From Deroplatys truncata (lineage: Eukaryota > Arthropoda > Insecta > Mantodea > Mantidae), in assembly GCA_030765065.1 (NCBI GenBank), contig CM060990.1, positions 216,791,290-216,855,289 on the forward strand: a stretch of DNA of 64,000 nucleotides, in the 5' to 3' direction. Each line of letters begins with the position of its first letter. The first letter of the stretch is position 1. The position numbers were made by a program, and so were the translations under genes. The notes under the pieces were generated by a model that worked only from the letters and a program-made list of their open reading frames with translations, did not search any database and was not told the origin of the DNA. This document shows, piece by piece, positions 22,560 through 34,816 of the stretch.

Positions 22560-23170
22560 AATCTTCCATCCATCTGTCTTCAGCTAGAATTCTTTGAATA
22601 AATTCTTTTATTAGACTATCCTTCTGCCAGTACCTGTTCTGTTTTATCAACATGGTGGCAATTGGCAATTTTGCTGAAATTATTGGTGGTACAACATTTC
22701 AATGTCTTTTATTTTAACATCTAAATTTCTGCTACTAATCAATTGTTTGATGTGTGCCCATATTAACTTAATTCTATTCAGGTCTGGATGGTACAGTGGA
22801 AATCTTAATATTGTATGGTTGTGTATGGACAATATTTCATCAATAAAGTAGGTTTTCTGAGAGTTAAATCATAAATTTCTTTATGCTGTGTCTACAGAGG
22901 GGAATATTGAAATTTTGTAACCAAGAAATCATGGCTCTTCTTAAAGAATTTGAATTTGGAGGTTTGGCTATTTCCATGAGGCTCTCCAGTACGTTTGGTA
23001 TGGATCCAAACCTTCCATCTGCTCCTACTTTAATGCAGATGCCATAAAAGTCCAAAAAGATACTTCTTCCCCATGATTTTGCGTTTCTTTCCAAATTGTG
23101 TGAATAGAACACTATTAACACACCAAAGACTGCAGCAACTGTTTCTTGGACTTTCCGAATTTTTTTTAAA
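22560..23170 (-). pseudogene. IS630/Tc1-type transposase, C-terminal half
   Basis: The minus strand reads PPNSNSLRRAMISWLQ, then NIPLCRHSIKKFM, then HNHTILRFPLYHPDLNRIKL followed by IWAHIKQLIS. This is the C-terminal part of a DDE nuclease in which PxYHPxLNxIExxWAxxK surrounds the last acidic residue. Here the position normally held by that glutamate reads RIKLIW (lysine), so even the local motif is changed. Stops separate the pieces and the N-terminal half is not recognisable. I saw no terminal repeats. Confidence 0.65.
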
Positions 23171-23909
23171 ACCTCAGGAGGTCCTTATGCAGTTACTTCA
23201 TGACTTTGACTATGCAATGTTTTTCCTTTTAACTTTGAAATTACAGGAGGCATGTTCAGATTGATTACTCGATACATCTAACAGGAGACTGGACATACAT
23301 GGACAATGGACATTGCCCTGAGTTACATGGGTGATTAGTTTACTGAATATACAGAGATAAGGTGAGATCCAAGCTATTTAGATCAAGAACATATTTCAAA
23401 TTCCATTGCAAGCTTATAAGAAGAAACTGGAGAATTTATAAGCAAACAAATTTAAATTGTTGCAAAATGTGAAAGATGCGGTTTGTGCAATGTGGGACTT
23501 TTTCTTTTTTTTCATTGTGATGAGAAAAAAAGTAAGTAATGTGGAATATGTTAAATGAAAGAAAACATCACCTCCATTGATGTCACAATTTAACCATCTC
23601 GCATATCAAAATTATATCATAATTGTTTGAATATGTGAGGAAAGAGTGGAGTTATGGTATCAAAATATCCAACCAAGTGTTCCAAAAGCAAGTAGGTTCA
23701 TGTGTATTATTTTGATAGACGATCATTTTTAGTTCATTAAACATATTGTTCAAACTGAATAATCTTAGTATAAATTAATTGTGTGGAACCAAAAGAGTTG
23801 ATTTATAAACGTAATGCATACCTAAAGCTTTTGCTATCAGAATCAAATGTTAATGAATGTATTGATACATTTTGCTTGCTTCAGGTGGAGGAAAAATGAA
23901 CAATGGCTA
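23171..23909. other. AT-rich spacer, no gene seen
   Basis: Only short frames. It could include the lost N-terminal part of the neighbouring transposase, but I cannot read it. Confidence 0.35.
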
Positions 23910-24452
23910 TGTAGCTGGTCATATAGCTTTAGTAATATGTTAATGTAATCATGTTTGTAAATAAAAGTACTTTAGACAAGAGAATCCAGTGCGGTGCTAG
24001 GGCTGAGGGGGATACCTTCCCATGCATTCACATCTGGCAAGAAATGTGTTGCCAGAACAGTAGGTAAAAAAAAGTCCTCTGCTTTTGTCTAAGAACAGGG
24101 GGTTGCTTTTCAATGAGTTGGGCAGGACAGTGTCTTAACAGACCTTAATACTGCAAGATGTTTTTCTGCAACTGGATTGCAAGACAATGATCAACCTACA
24201 CACACACATGACCATTGCGGTGGCAAAATTTGTGACTACAGAAGGAAAATAAATACATATTAACATTTCTGAGTGCAGTTTTCCTTTAATAACACAGTTT
24301 GTTTGTGACCACACTAAGATAGAACAACTGAGTCTCATGCTACCACTGATGCTGAGGGAGGAGGAGGATGTGAAAAAGAAGAACTAATGCCCCTAGTTCC
24401 TGACATACCAATTAATTCCTTCTCCCATATCTCAACCTTTTGAAACGACCCA
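23910..24452. repeat. LTR-like repeat, copy 1
   Basis: About 540 bp, roughly 80% identical by eye to 52090-52650 in the same orientation. Both copies begin TGTAGCTGGTCATATA and end GRCCCA, so they have the TG...CA ends typical of long terminal repeats. Both also contain AGGAAAATAAATACATAT, which includes a possible polyadenylation signal. TTGGAGCCGTTACATGGG follows at 24456 and could be a tRNA primer-binding site. No matching 4-6 bp flanking duplication is visible. A gag gene follows in the same direction, which fits a 5' LTR. Confidence 0.5.
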
Positions 24453-24844
24453 TATTTGGAGCCGTTACATGGGGCATGAATAGAACAAACTAGCATGTGT
24501 GTACAAACTAAAAGAAGACACCTGGATGTGCATACATACTAATCTTGAAATAAGACACAGCTAAAAACGAACATCCAGCAGTAAATAAAGCGTTACATCC
24601 GATGATCAGACTACAGTGAACAAGACAGCAGCCAGTACTACATTTAGGGGAAGAAAGGAGGTGGCCATATGATGATGCTGACTTCCAATGACATCTTATG
24701 ATGAGGAGCTAAATCAACAATCCTTTTTTGGCATGTAAGTGTTTTAATGAAGTGCAGCTAGTGCCACATTAAGGTGGCGGATTAACCAATTCCTCTGCAG
24801 CATTGCAGCAAAACTGTAAGTTGAATATTTAAGAGTTAAATTGT
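24453..24844. other. probable leader of an LTR retrotransposon
   Basis: Sequence between the LTR-like repeat and the leader tandem repeats. No reading frame of note. Assignment as leader is by position only. Confidence 0.35.
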
Positions 24845-24934
24845 AATATTTTGAAGGGTACTTATATAATCTGATTAATTTTGGGCAAGCTGGTAGCCAA
24901 GTAGAATGGTAACATTTTGGAGGTTACTTATATA

Positions 24935-27482
24935 GATAAGATAGATAAGATAATTTATTTCACCATATCCATCAAAATACATATACATAGTATAATTACA
25001 TTCAGTCAGCTCTACTACTAACCCTTAACCTACTTGTTAACACTACAGATTCTTTTATCCTGAATGCAATAACTCCCAACCTGTGAGTTGCTGCCTACGT
25101 ATCCTTGGTTCCAGCAAGCTTCAACACAGCGGTTATCTCGCTGCTGAAACCATTATATCTACAATTCTTTGGCTACTATCTACCTCTGTTGTGCCTATAT
25201 CTCTTCCATATATAATTTTTTCATCCATTTTTGTTTTACCCTACCTAAATAATTACCAATTTCCTTAACGCCCTCATCTGATTTTATTTTCAATATCTTT
25301 TTCCCTATTATTTCTATTGGTAAGTTAGCCCATTTCCTCAGTATTGATTTTTCCCTCATTTCTTTAGTTTCTTCACATTCCAAAATTGCATGCCAAAAAT
25401 TGTCCATCTTTCCACACATTGGACATTTGTCTACCTCCCTTCTCTGTCCTATACCTTTCAATTTTACTATCCCTGTTCTTGCCCATGCAATTCCTTCCCT
25501 GGCGACTTTATCTCCTTTTTCCACATATGTCTCCTTTCCCCATTCTAGCTTTACTTCCCTGTAAATATTCAATGATTTTTTGTTATTAAAACTACCAAAA
25601 AGTTCTTGAATTTCAATATTATCCATTCTTAGTTTGATTTGATTCCAGAATCCTCTTTCTTTTAGTTCTCTATCTCTCCATGTACCCCCTCCCTACTTTC
25701 TTCCAGAGCCTGCTTAATTCTGCTACTCCAAGTTGTATATTGGGTAATGTTCTCCTGTGCAATCAAGCATTGTTTCAAAATATCTTGTTCATTTATATTC
25801 TTTAGCTTAAACCAATATTTTAGACTCCTTACCATTATTTTACCTTTGCTCCCTACTCTTCCTAGTTCTGTCTGTGCTACCCCATTGGGTGAATTTTTAG
25901 GTAAGTCCAAAACCTGTTTACAAAAGTTCCTATGAATCATATCCACATTTCTCCATCCCTCCTCTATTCCCCATGTTTCCACCCCATACAGCATTTTTGC
26001 TTCGACTACAGCCGTATATACTCTCTCCAACCACTACTAAATCATCAGCGTATAACAAACCTGGGATCTCTATATTGTTAATTGTTGGCATATGTCTGTT
26101 TGTTTCGCTCACTACTCCCAGAATATCATCAATAAATAAATTAAATAGTATGGGACTTAATTGACAACCTTGTCTGAGACCTAATGTGCTTACTCTGTTA
26201 AGGGGTTACCATATCTTGTCATCTTTATGCAATATTCATTGCCTGTGTAGATGTTTTGTAATGCATTTATAAACTTCCCACTTACTCCTTTTCCCTTTAG
26301 CTTGGTCCATAATGCCTCCCTATTAATCGTGTCAAATGCTTTTTCGAAATCTACAAACAACATGTATAACCTTCCTCTATTTTGGCCTAAATATTTGTCT
26401 ATCAGTGTTTTTATAATAAAAATGTTGTCCACTGTTCTCCTATTTTTTCTAAAACCTGATTGAAACCTCGATAGTTTTTCTTTTTCTGCCCACTTTTGAA
26501 GCCTTTCTGCCAGTACTCCAGTATAAATCTTCCCTAACACAGATAATAAACTGATTCCTCTATAATTTGTTGGCTCTTTGCTATCTCCTTTCCCCTTATA
26601 TATTGGCACTATAGTTGCTATCCTCCAACCTTTTGGTACCTTATTCTCTTCGAATATCATATTGAATACCCGCACCTGCATAATTATCCTGCATTCCTCT
26701 AGACTCCATGCCTTCCAGAGTTCCCCTGGAATGCCATCGATGCCACAAGCTTTATTTCCTTTTAGCTTTACTATTTGCTCCCTTGTTTCATTAGTGTCAA
26801 ACTGTCTAAGTGTTCAATTCTTACTGCAATATTGGATACCCACTTATTTTGGTTCAGTGTTCCTTTGACGTTCCAAATACCTTCAAAATGTGTCCCCCAT
26901 TCCTCTACCCCAATGTTATTTCCAGCTACATGCTTCCTATACATTCTCCTAACTACCGGCCATATTATTTTAATGTCATTTGTTCTCACAGCTTCCTGTA
27001 ATTGTTTACTAGTTTCCTCCTGCCATTCTCTCTTTTTTTCTTCCAAGAGACATTTATACCCCCATCTTTGAATCACAAAATTTTCTCTTTCTTGCTGCTC
27101 CCCTGACTGCCTCCATCTTCTTAACTGTCTTTCCACTCTGCCTTTAGCCACTCTACATTCCTCATCAAACCACCCCCTATCACCCTTCCTGCCCTCCCCC
27201 CTCACTTGCATTTTTCTTCCTGCCCATTTAACTGCCTTCTCTAGTCTCTTGATTACTTCCTCAGAATTTCCTTCCCTCATCCCTTCTTCAATACTAGCAT
27301 TAAAATCCACACTTCCTACAAGTAGACCCAGCTCTTTTTGAAACTCTTCTGCTTGCCCCTCTCTCCATCTATATCTCACTATCTTGTATCCATTTTGCTC
27401 TTGTACTCTTCTTCTCTTTTCCCCTATCTTTTTAAATTTTCCCTTTAGTGGGAAATGACTACTTGAGCATGCTATATTCATC
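24935..27482 (-). mobile_element. 5'-truncated non-LTR retrotransposon
   Basis: Bracketed by the 14-bp duplication AGGTTACTTATATA at 24921-24934 and 27483-27496. Read on the minus strand it enters directly in coding sequence (no 5' UTR or endonuclease, so 5'-truncated) and ends in TATC-type repeats (TTATCTTATCTATC) rather than poly(A). Unlike the element at 9909-15853 it has no RNase H and is AT-rich, so it belongs to a different lineage. I cannot fix the clade. Confidence 0.85.
25195..27460 (-). pseudogene. reverse transcriptase of the truncated non-LTR element
   Basis: The minus strand shows a basic linker (about 26820-27430), then the reverse transcriptase: VPKGWRIATIVPIYKGKG, YRGISLLSVLGK, FRKNRRTVDNIF, VDFEKAFDTI with a catalytic aspartate, and LLYADDLVVVGE with the YADD pair near 26050. 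Downstream come LYGVETWG and a C-terminal zinc-like motif CPMCGKMDNFWHAILEC. Frameshifts or stops lie near 26780, 26190, 25930-26030 and 25640. It reverse-transcribes element RNA at a nicked target. This copy is dead. Confidence 0.85.
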
Positions 27483-27639
27483 AGGTTACTTATATAGCAT
27501 TGTTTGATTAGCTTTGGACAAGCCAGTAGCCAAGTAAACTTGTAACATTTTGGAGGGTACCTATGTAATAGTACTTTATAAGCTTTGTGCAAGCTGATAG
27601 TCATTGGCAGGAAATAAGTCTGAGTAAGCTATAGATGCT

Positions 27640-29160
27640 GTTGACAAACAATAAGCTAGTAGGCGGTAGTAAAAGCAGAAAGGAAAATCCTTCCTACTTG
27701 AGAGGAAATTCGAGTGACCGAAAAGAACAGTCTTCAGGTAGCAAACGTAAGTGATAACTAGGTAGACAATCAGAATGCAGCTGGATTAGGCAGTGCAGTA
27801 GAACAGGAGATTAGGCACTTTGATAGCCAGACTAATGCCATTAGCCTTTTAGGTGCAGATAACACAGCATTGATAGTGCAACAGATCTTAATGCTACAAG
27901 GGGAAATTTTGAGCTGGATAGCACAACAGCAACAACAAATAGGACAGATAGGCTTGCAGTCTGCAGTGCTGGGTAGTGTGTGTTACAGGTAGAAGTAATT
28001 GCAACGCGAGGAGAAATCCGAGTCGCATAAACCAAAATTAAAAGTATGAACCAGCGCTTGGAGGCTGACATACAAAGCTTGAACCGGCGACTAGAAGCTG
28101 ACAAACAACAGGCATGCAGCTTGACTGTGCAATTTCATGATGAGGCTAGGGCACAATGCATTAGTTTATAGGGTCAAGAATGTACCCTCGCAGCAGGCGT
28201 GAACACTGAACTGTTCGCAATTAAGAATATAATTGATGGGAAACAGTGTACACAAAATCATGAGGTAATTCAGCTAAGGGACAAAGTAGAATGTGTGGCA
28301 GCCACACAGTGGGAGGCAACACAGGAGCTGGAAATGCAAACTCTCAAGCTCATGAGGTCTGCAAGACAAGAATAAATAATCTGCATCTGGATATTCCTGT
28401 TGGAGCAACTGTTGTGAACTCTAGTGTAAGTAATGGGGTAAGGTTGAATGACCAACACCAAGCTCACTCGGCCTCTCCTTCTGTAGCTCTTAGCATAGGC
28501 ATGAAAAGGGTACCTGATACCGCTTCACAGGCGCAATTACCTGCTAACTTCCTGAATGACATTCCAGTACCACAATATGAATGTACCCAAGATAATGCCA
28601 AGCAATACATTAATAACTTGGAGTGTTATTTTTCATTGTGCAGAAACCCTAGGTACCGAATGATTTTAGTATGGCCAGGCTTGATTGGACAAGTGTTGAG
28701 TGGTTTCGTTTGACCCTGGGGGACAATGTACCATATGACCAATTCATAATAGCATTCCTGCCTAAGTACTGGAATGGGACCTTCCACTGCTTCCTCAGAA
28801 ATCAAATAACAGGTATTATCAGAACAACACACAAGAATCCCCATTGGATTATTTTTCTGAGACTTGCTCATTTGAGCCAACTTCAAGATCTTCTGATGAA
28901 TGAAGGAGAATTTCTCATATTTCATTGACGTCTTGCCACTTCAAAGACAATATAAACATAAAGAATCATATTCTAGTAGCCAAACCCAGGACACTAGGTG
29001 ATGCACTTGGGCTCATAACAGCTTTACAGGGACCTCATATAGAGTCAGAACTTTACAGGCTGATGATATGCCAGAGGATAGGCCTCACAATAGTCAACAT
29101 GGTGAGGACAACTGAGGAAGCGCATTGCCAAATGCTCACTGAAACAACTTAATTGCCAGA
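27640..29160 (+). pseudogene. gag of a gypsy-like LTR retrotransposon
   Basis: Pieces in several frames. First comes a glutamine-rich segment (QQILMLQGEILSWIAQQQQQ), then a coiled coil with MNQRLEADIQSLNRRLE at about 28048. The capsid-like core follows: AKQYINNLECYFSLC (about 28600), EWFRLTLGDNVPYDQFIIAF (about 28700), AHLSQLQDLL (about 28867) and VAKPRTLGDALGLITALQ (about 28975). Many stops and shifts occur. Gag forms the particle in which reverse transcription takes place. The LTR-like repeat and leader upstream are in the right order and orientation. Confidence 0.6.
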
Positions 29161-29636
29161 CAGGAGTATCAGGCACAGTTCACCGGCAATAATAGTAGGC
29201 CCTATAGGTCAAGACACCAATGCCAAATGTATTAAAATGACTGGCCGCTTGACCAACAGAGAATAAGTATCAACTGAATTACTGTATGCAGCTTGGTAGA
29301 GGTTCAGCCAGAAGTAGGTCAAGACATGGGAACCATGGATACTGCTCAAATAGGGTGCAGCATAGTCTCATACAGAATGATTAGAACGCAACAATGAAAG
29401 ATATGATAGGCACCATAAATTCACATTTAACTGCGCCCACGCATGACCTGCCAGCTCAGCCGAATGTATGCTAAGCAGTAGGCCTTACAGCAACGACACA
29501 TAATCTGGAAAACAGGACCCGGGCAGGGTTGTAAGGCCTCTGGACCCGGCCCGAGTTTATGCGGGGGTAAATGCACTACAGACAAGGTGCAAAGCAATAG
29601 TGAGAAACAAGCTTCAGTAGAGGAGTAATATGCTAT

Positions 29637-29831
29637 TTGCATAATCAGGCGGTTAGATCCAATGGGGTGAACAATATGCCAGAGATTTTAGAAGCTCCCA
29701 GAATAGTAATGATGATCAACAATGAACTGCATAATTTTACAGTAGATAGCGGAGTGTCTGCGTCAGGTGTAGCCAGATATTGTATGATTATTCAAAGGCT
29801 AAAATCCCGAACATGCAGAGCTTACCAGTGA
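29637..29831 (+). pseudogene. retroviral-type aspartic protease fragment
   Basis: Reads PRIVMMINNELHNFTVDSGV followed by SASGVARYC. The V-D-S-G motif replaces the commoner D-T/S-G catalytic site and sits after a short beta strand, as in LTR-retrotransposon proteases. It follows the gag remains in the same direction. No reverse transcriptase or integrase follows, so the rest of pol is missing. Confidence 0.55.
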
Positions 29832-30210
29832 GAAATATTTTCTGCATTGTTGCTATTGGCAGGGCGTAACAAGTATATTACAATAGGTGTCAATAACAGC
29901 AGTCATTGAAAATGTCAGAGTAGATTTTGTTTGCGTGGTGATAAGTTTAGCCATGGATTTAATTAGTGGTAACGATTAAGTACAATGGGCACTATCATAG
30001 ATTATAGTCAAAGTCAGCCAACGTTGAAAGAAGAAAATAAGGTAATTAAAATCCCCTTTGTACAGGCAGCCCAAGCTGAAGAAACACCCCTAACAGAGCA
30101 AGTGGCTTTTATTCAGGAAGAAAAGTTTTATATGAAATTATAAATGTCACTGAAAGCACAGACTTGATTAGGATTTTTGCGCCACAAGGGCTCGGAGGAG
30201 AGAATAGTGA

Positions 30211-30281
<71 letters not shown>
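30211..30281. repeat. (ATT)n microsatellite
   Basis: About 23 ATT units. In one frame it gives a run of leucines and in another a run of isoleucines, neither of which is a real protein. Confidence 0.95.
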
Positions 30282-31330
30282 GAACAAGTAACAAATCCAG
30301 GTAAAGGACAGGCTCTTGCATATTATGAATTCAGAGTAATGGGGCAGACATTTCGGAAAGAAAGTGTACAAAACCATCGAGCGGCTGACTATGTTCTGTG
30401 ATTTTTTATGTGGAGAGGCCCATACGTCATAACGGAATGAAATGGCGATTGGGTCATTCCATGACTTTAGGGACAAACTAAGGAAATTTTACATTGTAGT
30501 GAAGCAAGCAGTAAAGAATCAATTTGAGTGCTGGGGGATTATGTCAGATTTTGTAATCGGAAAGAAAGTGTTGGAACTCGGTTACCTAAACACTGTTGCA
30601 CAGGAATGCAGAGTCAGCATTGCCTAAGGTATTTATACCATGGAGGGTTAGGCCATGCTGACTGTCTGGAATGGTCTGTCTGACTGATTGATTGTCTGTC
30701 ACCATTGTGTGACCACCATCCGACGTTCACCCTCGGCGGAGGCTATAGCTGATGACCAGGCTACATGGAATGCCTCATACACTTCCACCCTGACTAGTCA
30801 ACATCGTAACAGTGCTCCTGTCTAGACAGTTATCTAGGTATGAATGCTTCAACCATAAGTTCTGCTTGCATGGGCTTTCGCCCTGTCTCAGGTTGCTTGT
30901 CTGAGGCCTTATGTATGCTATAGTCAAATACAACCTCTAGGTTGCATTAATCCCCTGTACTTTCATTTGCTACCCCTGGCCTAACTAACCACCCTGGTAC
31001 CAAAGCACCCCCTACCTCTGAACTAACCCCCCCCCCCTAGTGTAAGCAACTACTGGGCTAAATTAACTTTTTTATGTTACATTTATGGCCCAAAACAATC
31101 TCTTTTAGAGTGACTTTGTATATCATGTTTCATTTTTTTAATTTGGAGCCAAAATTAATGTGTACCCAGCATGCAAATTCTAGATGGATGCTCCATTGGA
31201 AGTCAGGTAAGAATATCACTTTTTTCAGTTGTGATAAACTCACTAAATCAAATACATTGAAGCAATACTTTAAGTATTGAAAGTGTTTATTTACTTTCCT
31301 GGATGTAGAAAAATTGCCTATCTTAGTAGT
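30282..31330. other. no gene recognised; GC-richer middle
   Basis: 30640-31050 is less AT-rich than its surroundings and has pyrimidine-rich runs (CACCCCCTACC and a run of nine C at 31029). The word ATTGGGTCATTCCAT at 30452-30466 is the inverted match of ATGGAATGACCCAAT at 45621-45635 (see findings). No tRNA-like structure or coding frame is convincing. Confidence 0.35.
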
Positions 31331-31359
31331 TATCTACTCTATAAGATATCCATGTCACA

Positions 31360-31580
31360 TGTAACGTTTATTACAGGAAATATAACTTTTATCCTGTAAT
31401 TATATCACAAGTTTAAATATTACAAAGAAATTCTATATTAACTTTGTTTATAATTTGTTATAAAAATGATATCTGCACTTGCTCAAATAAATTACTTAAC
31501 CTCAAATTTGCATAACAAATGTTACATCATATAGTAACAAATGTCACATAGCAATGGTGTAATGTTTGTTACATAAGAAA
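31360..31580. repeat. cluster of TGTYACAT / TAACAAATG words beside family i gene
   Basis: Within about 220 bp there are ATGTCACATGTAACG, TAACAAATGTTACATC, TAACAAATGTCACATAG and TGTTTGTTACATAAG, in both orientations. Similar words (CATTGTAAC, CATTTGTTACAATGG) lie at 45415-45625. A cluster of short repeats just outside a transposase-like gene resembles subterminal binding sites. Confidence 0.45.
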
Positions 31581-31699
31581 TATTTAGTTTCAGTGTACAG
31601 TATTCTAATTAATGATAGTACTTAGGAATTCCAAAAATAAACTTTGTTCTGAAATCTGATGATCATGTAAATTGCATTTCAGAATGTCATAAAAACCAA

Positions 31700-33660
31700 A
31701 GTCAGCTGCTCAGAGAATGTGAGAATACAGAGCACGAATGAATCCAAAACAAACTTCAGAAAGGCTTGCTAAATCTCGTGAAATAATGAGAAAACATTGG
31801 ATGCAGCCAAAATCCGAGAGCACCAAGAAAAGAAGAAAGCTGCAATTCTGAATTCACAGCATGACCATACCCCCAGTAGTCCTCCATATAAGAGTGCTAA
31901 TTCCTTTGGTAAAGCAGTCAAAAGGGCTGAGAGAAACCTACCGCAAAATCCTTGAAAAAGATCAGTGGTCATGAGGAAACTTAATGAATAATTCAATTTG
32001 TTACTATAACCATATGAATGTAAAAATTTAAAATTGCCTATTAGTGAAGAGAGAAAGGAAGAAGTTAGTATAATTTTGATATTTCCCAGCATCTCCCTGT
32101 CAAAGACTTCATTTCTGTTTATGCAAATGGGAAGAAAGAGCTTAAACAGAAGAGACTTCTTATGTATCATTCAAATGAGGTATATGTTCTTCTTAAAGAG
32201 CAGAATACCGGGATGAAACCAGGTCTGTCCAAGTTTTGCGAAATGAGACTAAGCATGTCCTGTTTACATCTGACAAAGATCAAATGGTATGCTGTTGTCC
32301 TTATTGTGAAAACATGCAGTTATTAATTTGTGCAGCACCTTGGAAAGTAAATGAAAAACCAAAGACAGTAAAGGAACTTCTCAGTAAAACTGTATGCTCC
32401 ATGGAAATAAAAAATTGCACAAGGAGAAACTGTCAGCATTGTAGAGATGTTGTATCTGTTATATTAATAAAAATTAGTGATGAATATGACGAGATTGATG
32501 TCAAACAGTGAGAGGATGGACATTGGTTCAAATTGAGATGAGTTTTTTTTAAATATTTTACAGAATCAGCTTATTAAACACTCATATCTACAATAAAAAT
32601 AGGCAGTGGAAAGAGTTGCAGAATCAGAAAAATTCACTACTGCCAGGACAGATGATTCTATTAACAGATTTTGCTGAAAGTTACACTGCAGAATTATGAA
32701 GTAATGTCAGAACGTTGGTAATAGGCATCTTCTAATACATTGACATCTACACTGTGGTGAGTTATTTCTGTCAGTGTTATTCTGATCTTAAAACTACATA
32801 CCTAGCTGCCATTAGTGGTAGGTACATAAAGTCATACTATTGAAGTTGCAGCTTTCAATGAAGTCTTAATTAATTACATGGCCACTTTAATGCACTCTCC
32901 CAGTTATACTGTCCCTCTGTGGACCAATGGTGCTGCTCAGCTTTTAAAAAATCGGAAGGCACTGACATACATACAATTTCTGACATTCTAGGAAGAGTCA
33001 TACCATGGAAAAGGCCCTCATGATGGTGCTGGAGCTGTGTGGAAGCAAGTTCTACAGGGAAACACTATTGTGCAAAATGCTGAGAACTTTGATGTGGCAA
33101 GATGTGATACTTCCAACATACACTGCTTTTATGTTGCAGCACTTAAAATTGAAGTAACAGCAGAGAAGTATAAAGAGAAATGGGTAAATGTATTGCCAGT
33201 CTTTGGAATTCAACAAGCTTTGTGTGTAAAAGTGAGTCCCTCTTATATGTCATGTTGTTCTCAAAATACAGGTGATGTTGAGCCAATGAAGCATTGTAAA
33301 CTCCTGGATGACACCCAAACTAAAGCAGAAACATCTGTTGTACCTGTAGATTCTGGCCTGACAGTTGGTTATGTTCTTATTCATTATCCTCAAACTGGAC
33401 AGAATCATGTTGGGCACTTTATCCTGATTGAAACAAAGAATATGTATGAAGCAGTTTATGAGGAGACATGAAGGAAAGAACACTTTATTTTGTGTATCCA
33501 GAGAATGATGATATGGATGTAATAACAGATTTGGTTATATGCAAATTTTCCAAACCTAAGGAAAGTAGGGGAAAATATACATTTAGCATGAAGTTCACAG
33601 TTCTGATTGTACAGTCAGGCTGTAGCTGTAAGTCTGAATTGGAAGGGTTGTAGATTGGTC
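31700..33660 (+). pseudogene. family i transposase-like protein (DFAENY / SDGxxxQFKNR type), copy 1
   Basis: In order: SFGKAVKRAERNLPQNP (about 31905), KLPISEERKEE and a FISVYANGKKELKQ stretch (about 32030-32150), KPGLSKFCEMR, a cysteine-rich MVCCCPYCENMQLL (about 32286), NCTRRNCQHC, LLTDFAESYT (about 32655), and YHGKGPHDGAGAVWKQV (about 33001). I remember this order from many uncharacterised, high-copy invertebrate proteins, where DFAENY and a later SDG are constant and look like the acidic pair of an RNase-H-fold nuclease. At least six stops or shifts break it. Copy 2 is at 48740-50345. The function is inferred, not shown. Confidence 0.55.
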
Positions 33661-33738
33661 AGTTACTTTTTTCAAAAATAGTGATTAGTGCTGATTATGT
33701 ATAGTTTGTTATACTTACTCTGGGTTTCACCAACCATC

Positions 33739-34589
33739 CATAAATTTAGCGTGAGGGACGTCAAACTAATGCTTTGTCAATTTTTGCCGTGTTGTCGATA
33801 ATCACATCAAGATGATGAATCGTAAACTATGGTGACTCGTTACATAAGTTTATGAAGGTTGGCAACAGTAATGTATGCTACATCGATTTTCATTGACTGA
33901 GATTTTGGTTTTGAAATCAACAGATAATGCAACACGTATGTTTAAACTCAAGCCATGCCATTCTAACCTTTTGCTTCCTGCGTGCCTCATTTTCACATTG
34001 CATTGTTGAGTTAACCTCTTTACGTTTTTGGAAATGTTGGAATGATCCAAACAAAGGTGAGGTAATTTCACACTGGAAGAAAAAGCAATGGTTGAGATAT
34101 TGATTGCAAGATGGTGACCAATAAGTTCAACAGCAATCCCAGGTGGGCTATATGTTTATTTTCATAATTGTTACTTAGCTATACATCAGTATAATTTTGA
34201 ATATTAATATTTTTATAGTTCTAATGGAGGTTATTGTAGGGAACATTGGTAGTAGATGTTGAAAGCTATGAAGCAGTAAACGTTCCCAGTGCCTTTTACT
34301 TAGATCTTGCAAATATAGCAGTTACTAACCCAACATATTATTGAATACTGAATATGTGGTCTAGTAATTAAAAATGGATGGGTATATATGTTTACTGCAT
34401 TAGATTTCAGCATTTTAAATGTGGTTTACCAAATGAAAACAGCAAACAAAATCACCTTCTTTAATAGTTAGCTAATATCAATGTTACATACCTGCTGCAT
34501 CTTAGGCTTTCAGTGCTTTGGGGTAATGTTAAATAGAGCTATATACAATGCATTACATTGCTATAATATTTGTTAAAATCTTTTTACAG
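33739..34589. other. 5' part of the Harbinger element
   Basis: Terminal sequence with no recognisable exon. The first exon of the Myb/SANT-like gene must lie here if the gene was complete, but I cannot place it. Confidence 0.35.
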
Positions 34590-34816
34590 TGTTAGAAAAA
34601 GGACCTTAAAGGAGCTAAAAGGTTTCTATGACAACTTTAAGCACCACACAAAGCAAAAGAAGGCCCAAGAAAAGGTAAACCTTCTTAAAACAGGTGGTGG
34701 AGGGACAGCTTCTCTTCTGGATGAAACATCACCGTCATCCAGATGCCTGTCAATAATTAAATATCAGGTGGAGCCTAATGCAAACTCATTTGATGATAAT
34801 GCTGATTATCATTTTG
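34590..34816 (+). pseudogene. Harbinger Myb/SANT-like protein, exon with trihelix part
   Basis: A TTTTTACAG acceptor precedes 34590 and a GTACGT donor starts at 34817. The exon reads RKRTLKELKGFYDNFKHHTK, then a lysine-rich helix, then TGGGGTASLLDE and NSFDDNADY. This is the third helix and following Lys/Gly-Gly-Gly region of Myb/SANT-like DNA-binding proteins, which in Harbinger elements help the nuclease enter the nucleus and bind the ends. The exon is open throughout. The next recognisable exon is 8.5 kb downstream. Confidence 0.6.

Larger units (their letters stand above)
24845..27606. repeat. three ~65-bp tandem repeats in the leader, split by a LINE
   Basis: Three imperfect units share TAACATTTTGGAGGGTACYT and CAAGCYGGTAGCCAAGTA-like words. 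Unit 1 lies at 24845-24908. Unit 2 is cut in two, at 24909-24934 and 27497-27543. Unit 3 is at 27544-27606. The interruption is exactly the minus-strand retrotransposon with its duplication, so the repeats pre-date that insertion. Confidence 0.7.

Noticed and set aside
25386-27071. Plus-strand frames rich in Pro, Ser and Phe
   Set aside because: Antisense of the minus-strand reverse transcriptase.
29637-29831. Reading the VDSGV stretch as proof of a retrovirus
   Set aside because: Only gag and a protease fragment remain, with no envelope gene. An LTR retrotransposon is the simpler reading.
30109-30401. Frames made of poly-isoleucine or poly-leucine
   Set aside because: Translation of an ATT microsatellite, not a membrane protein.
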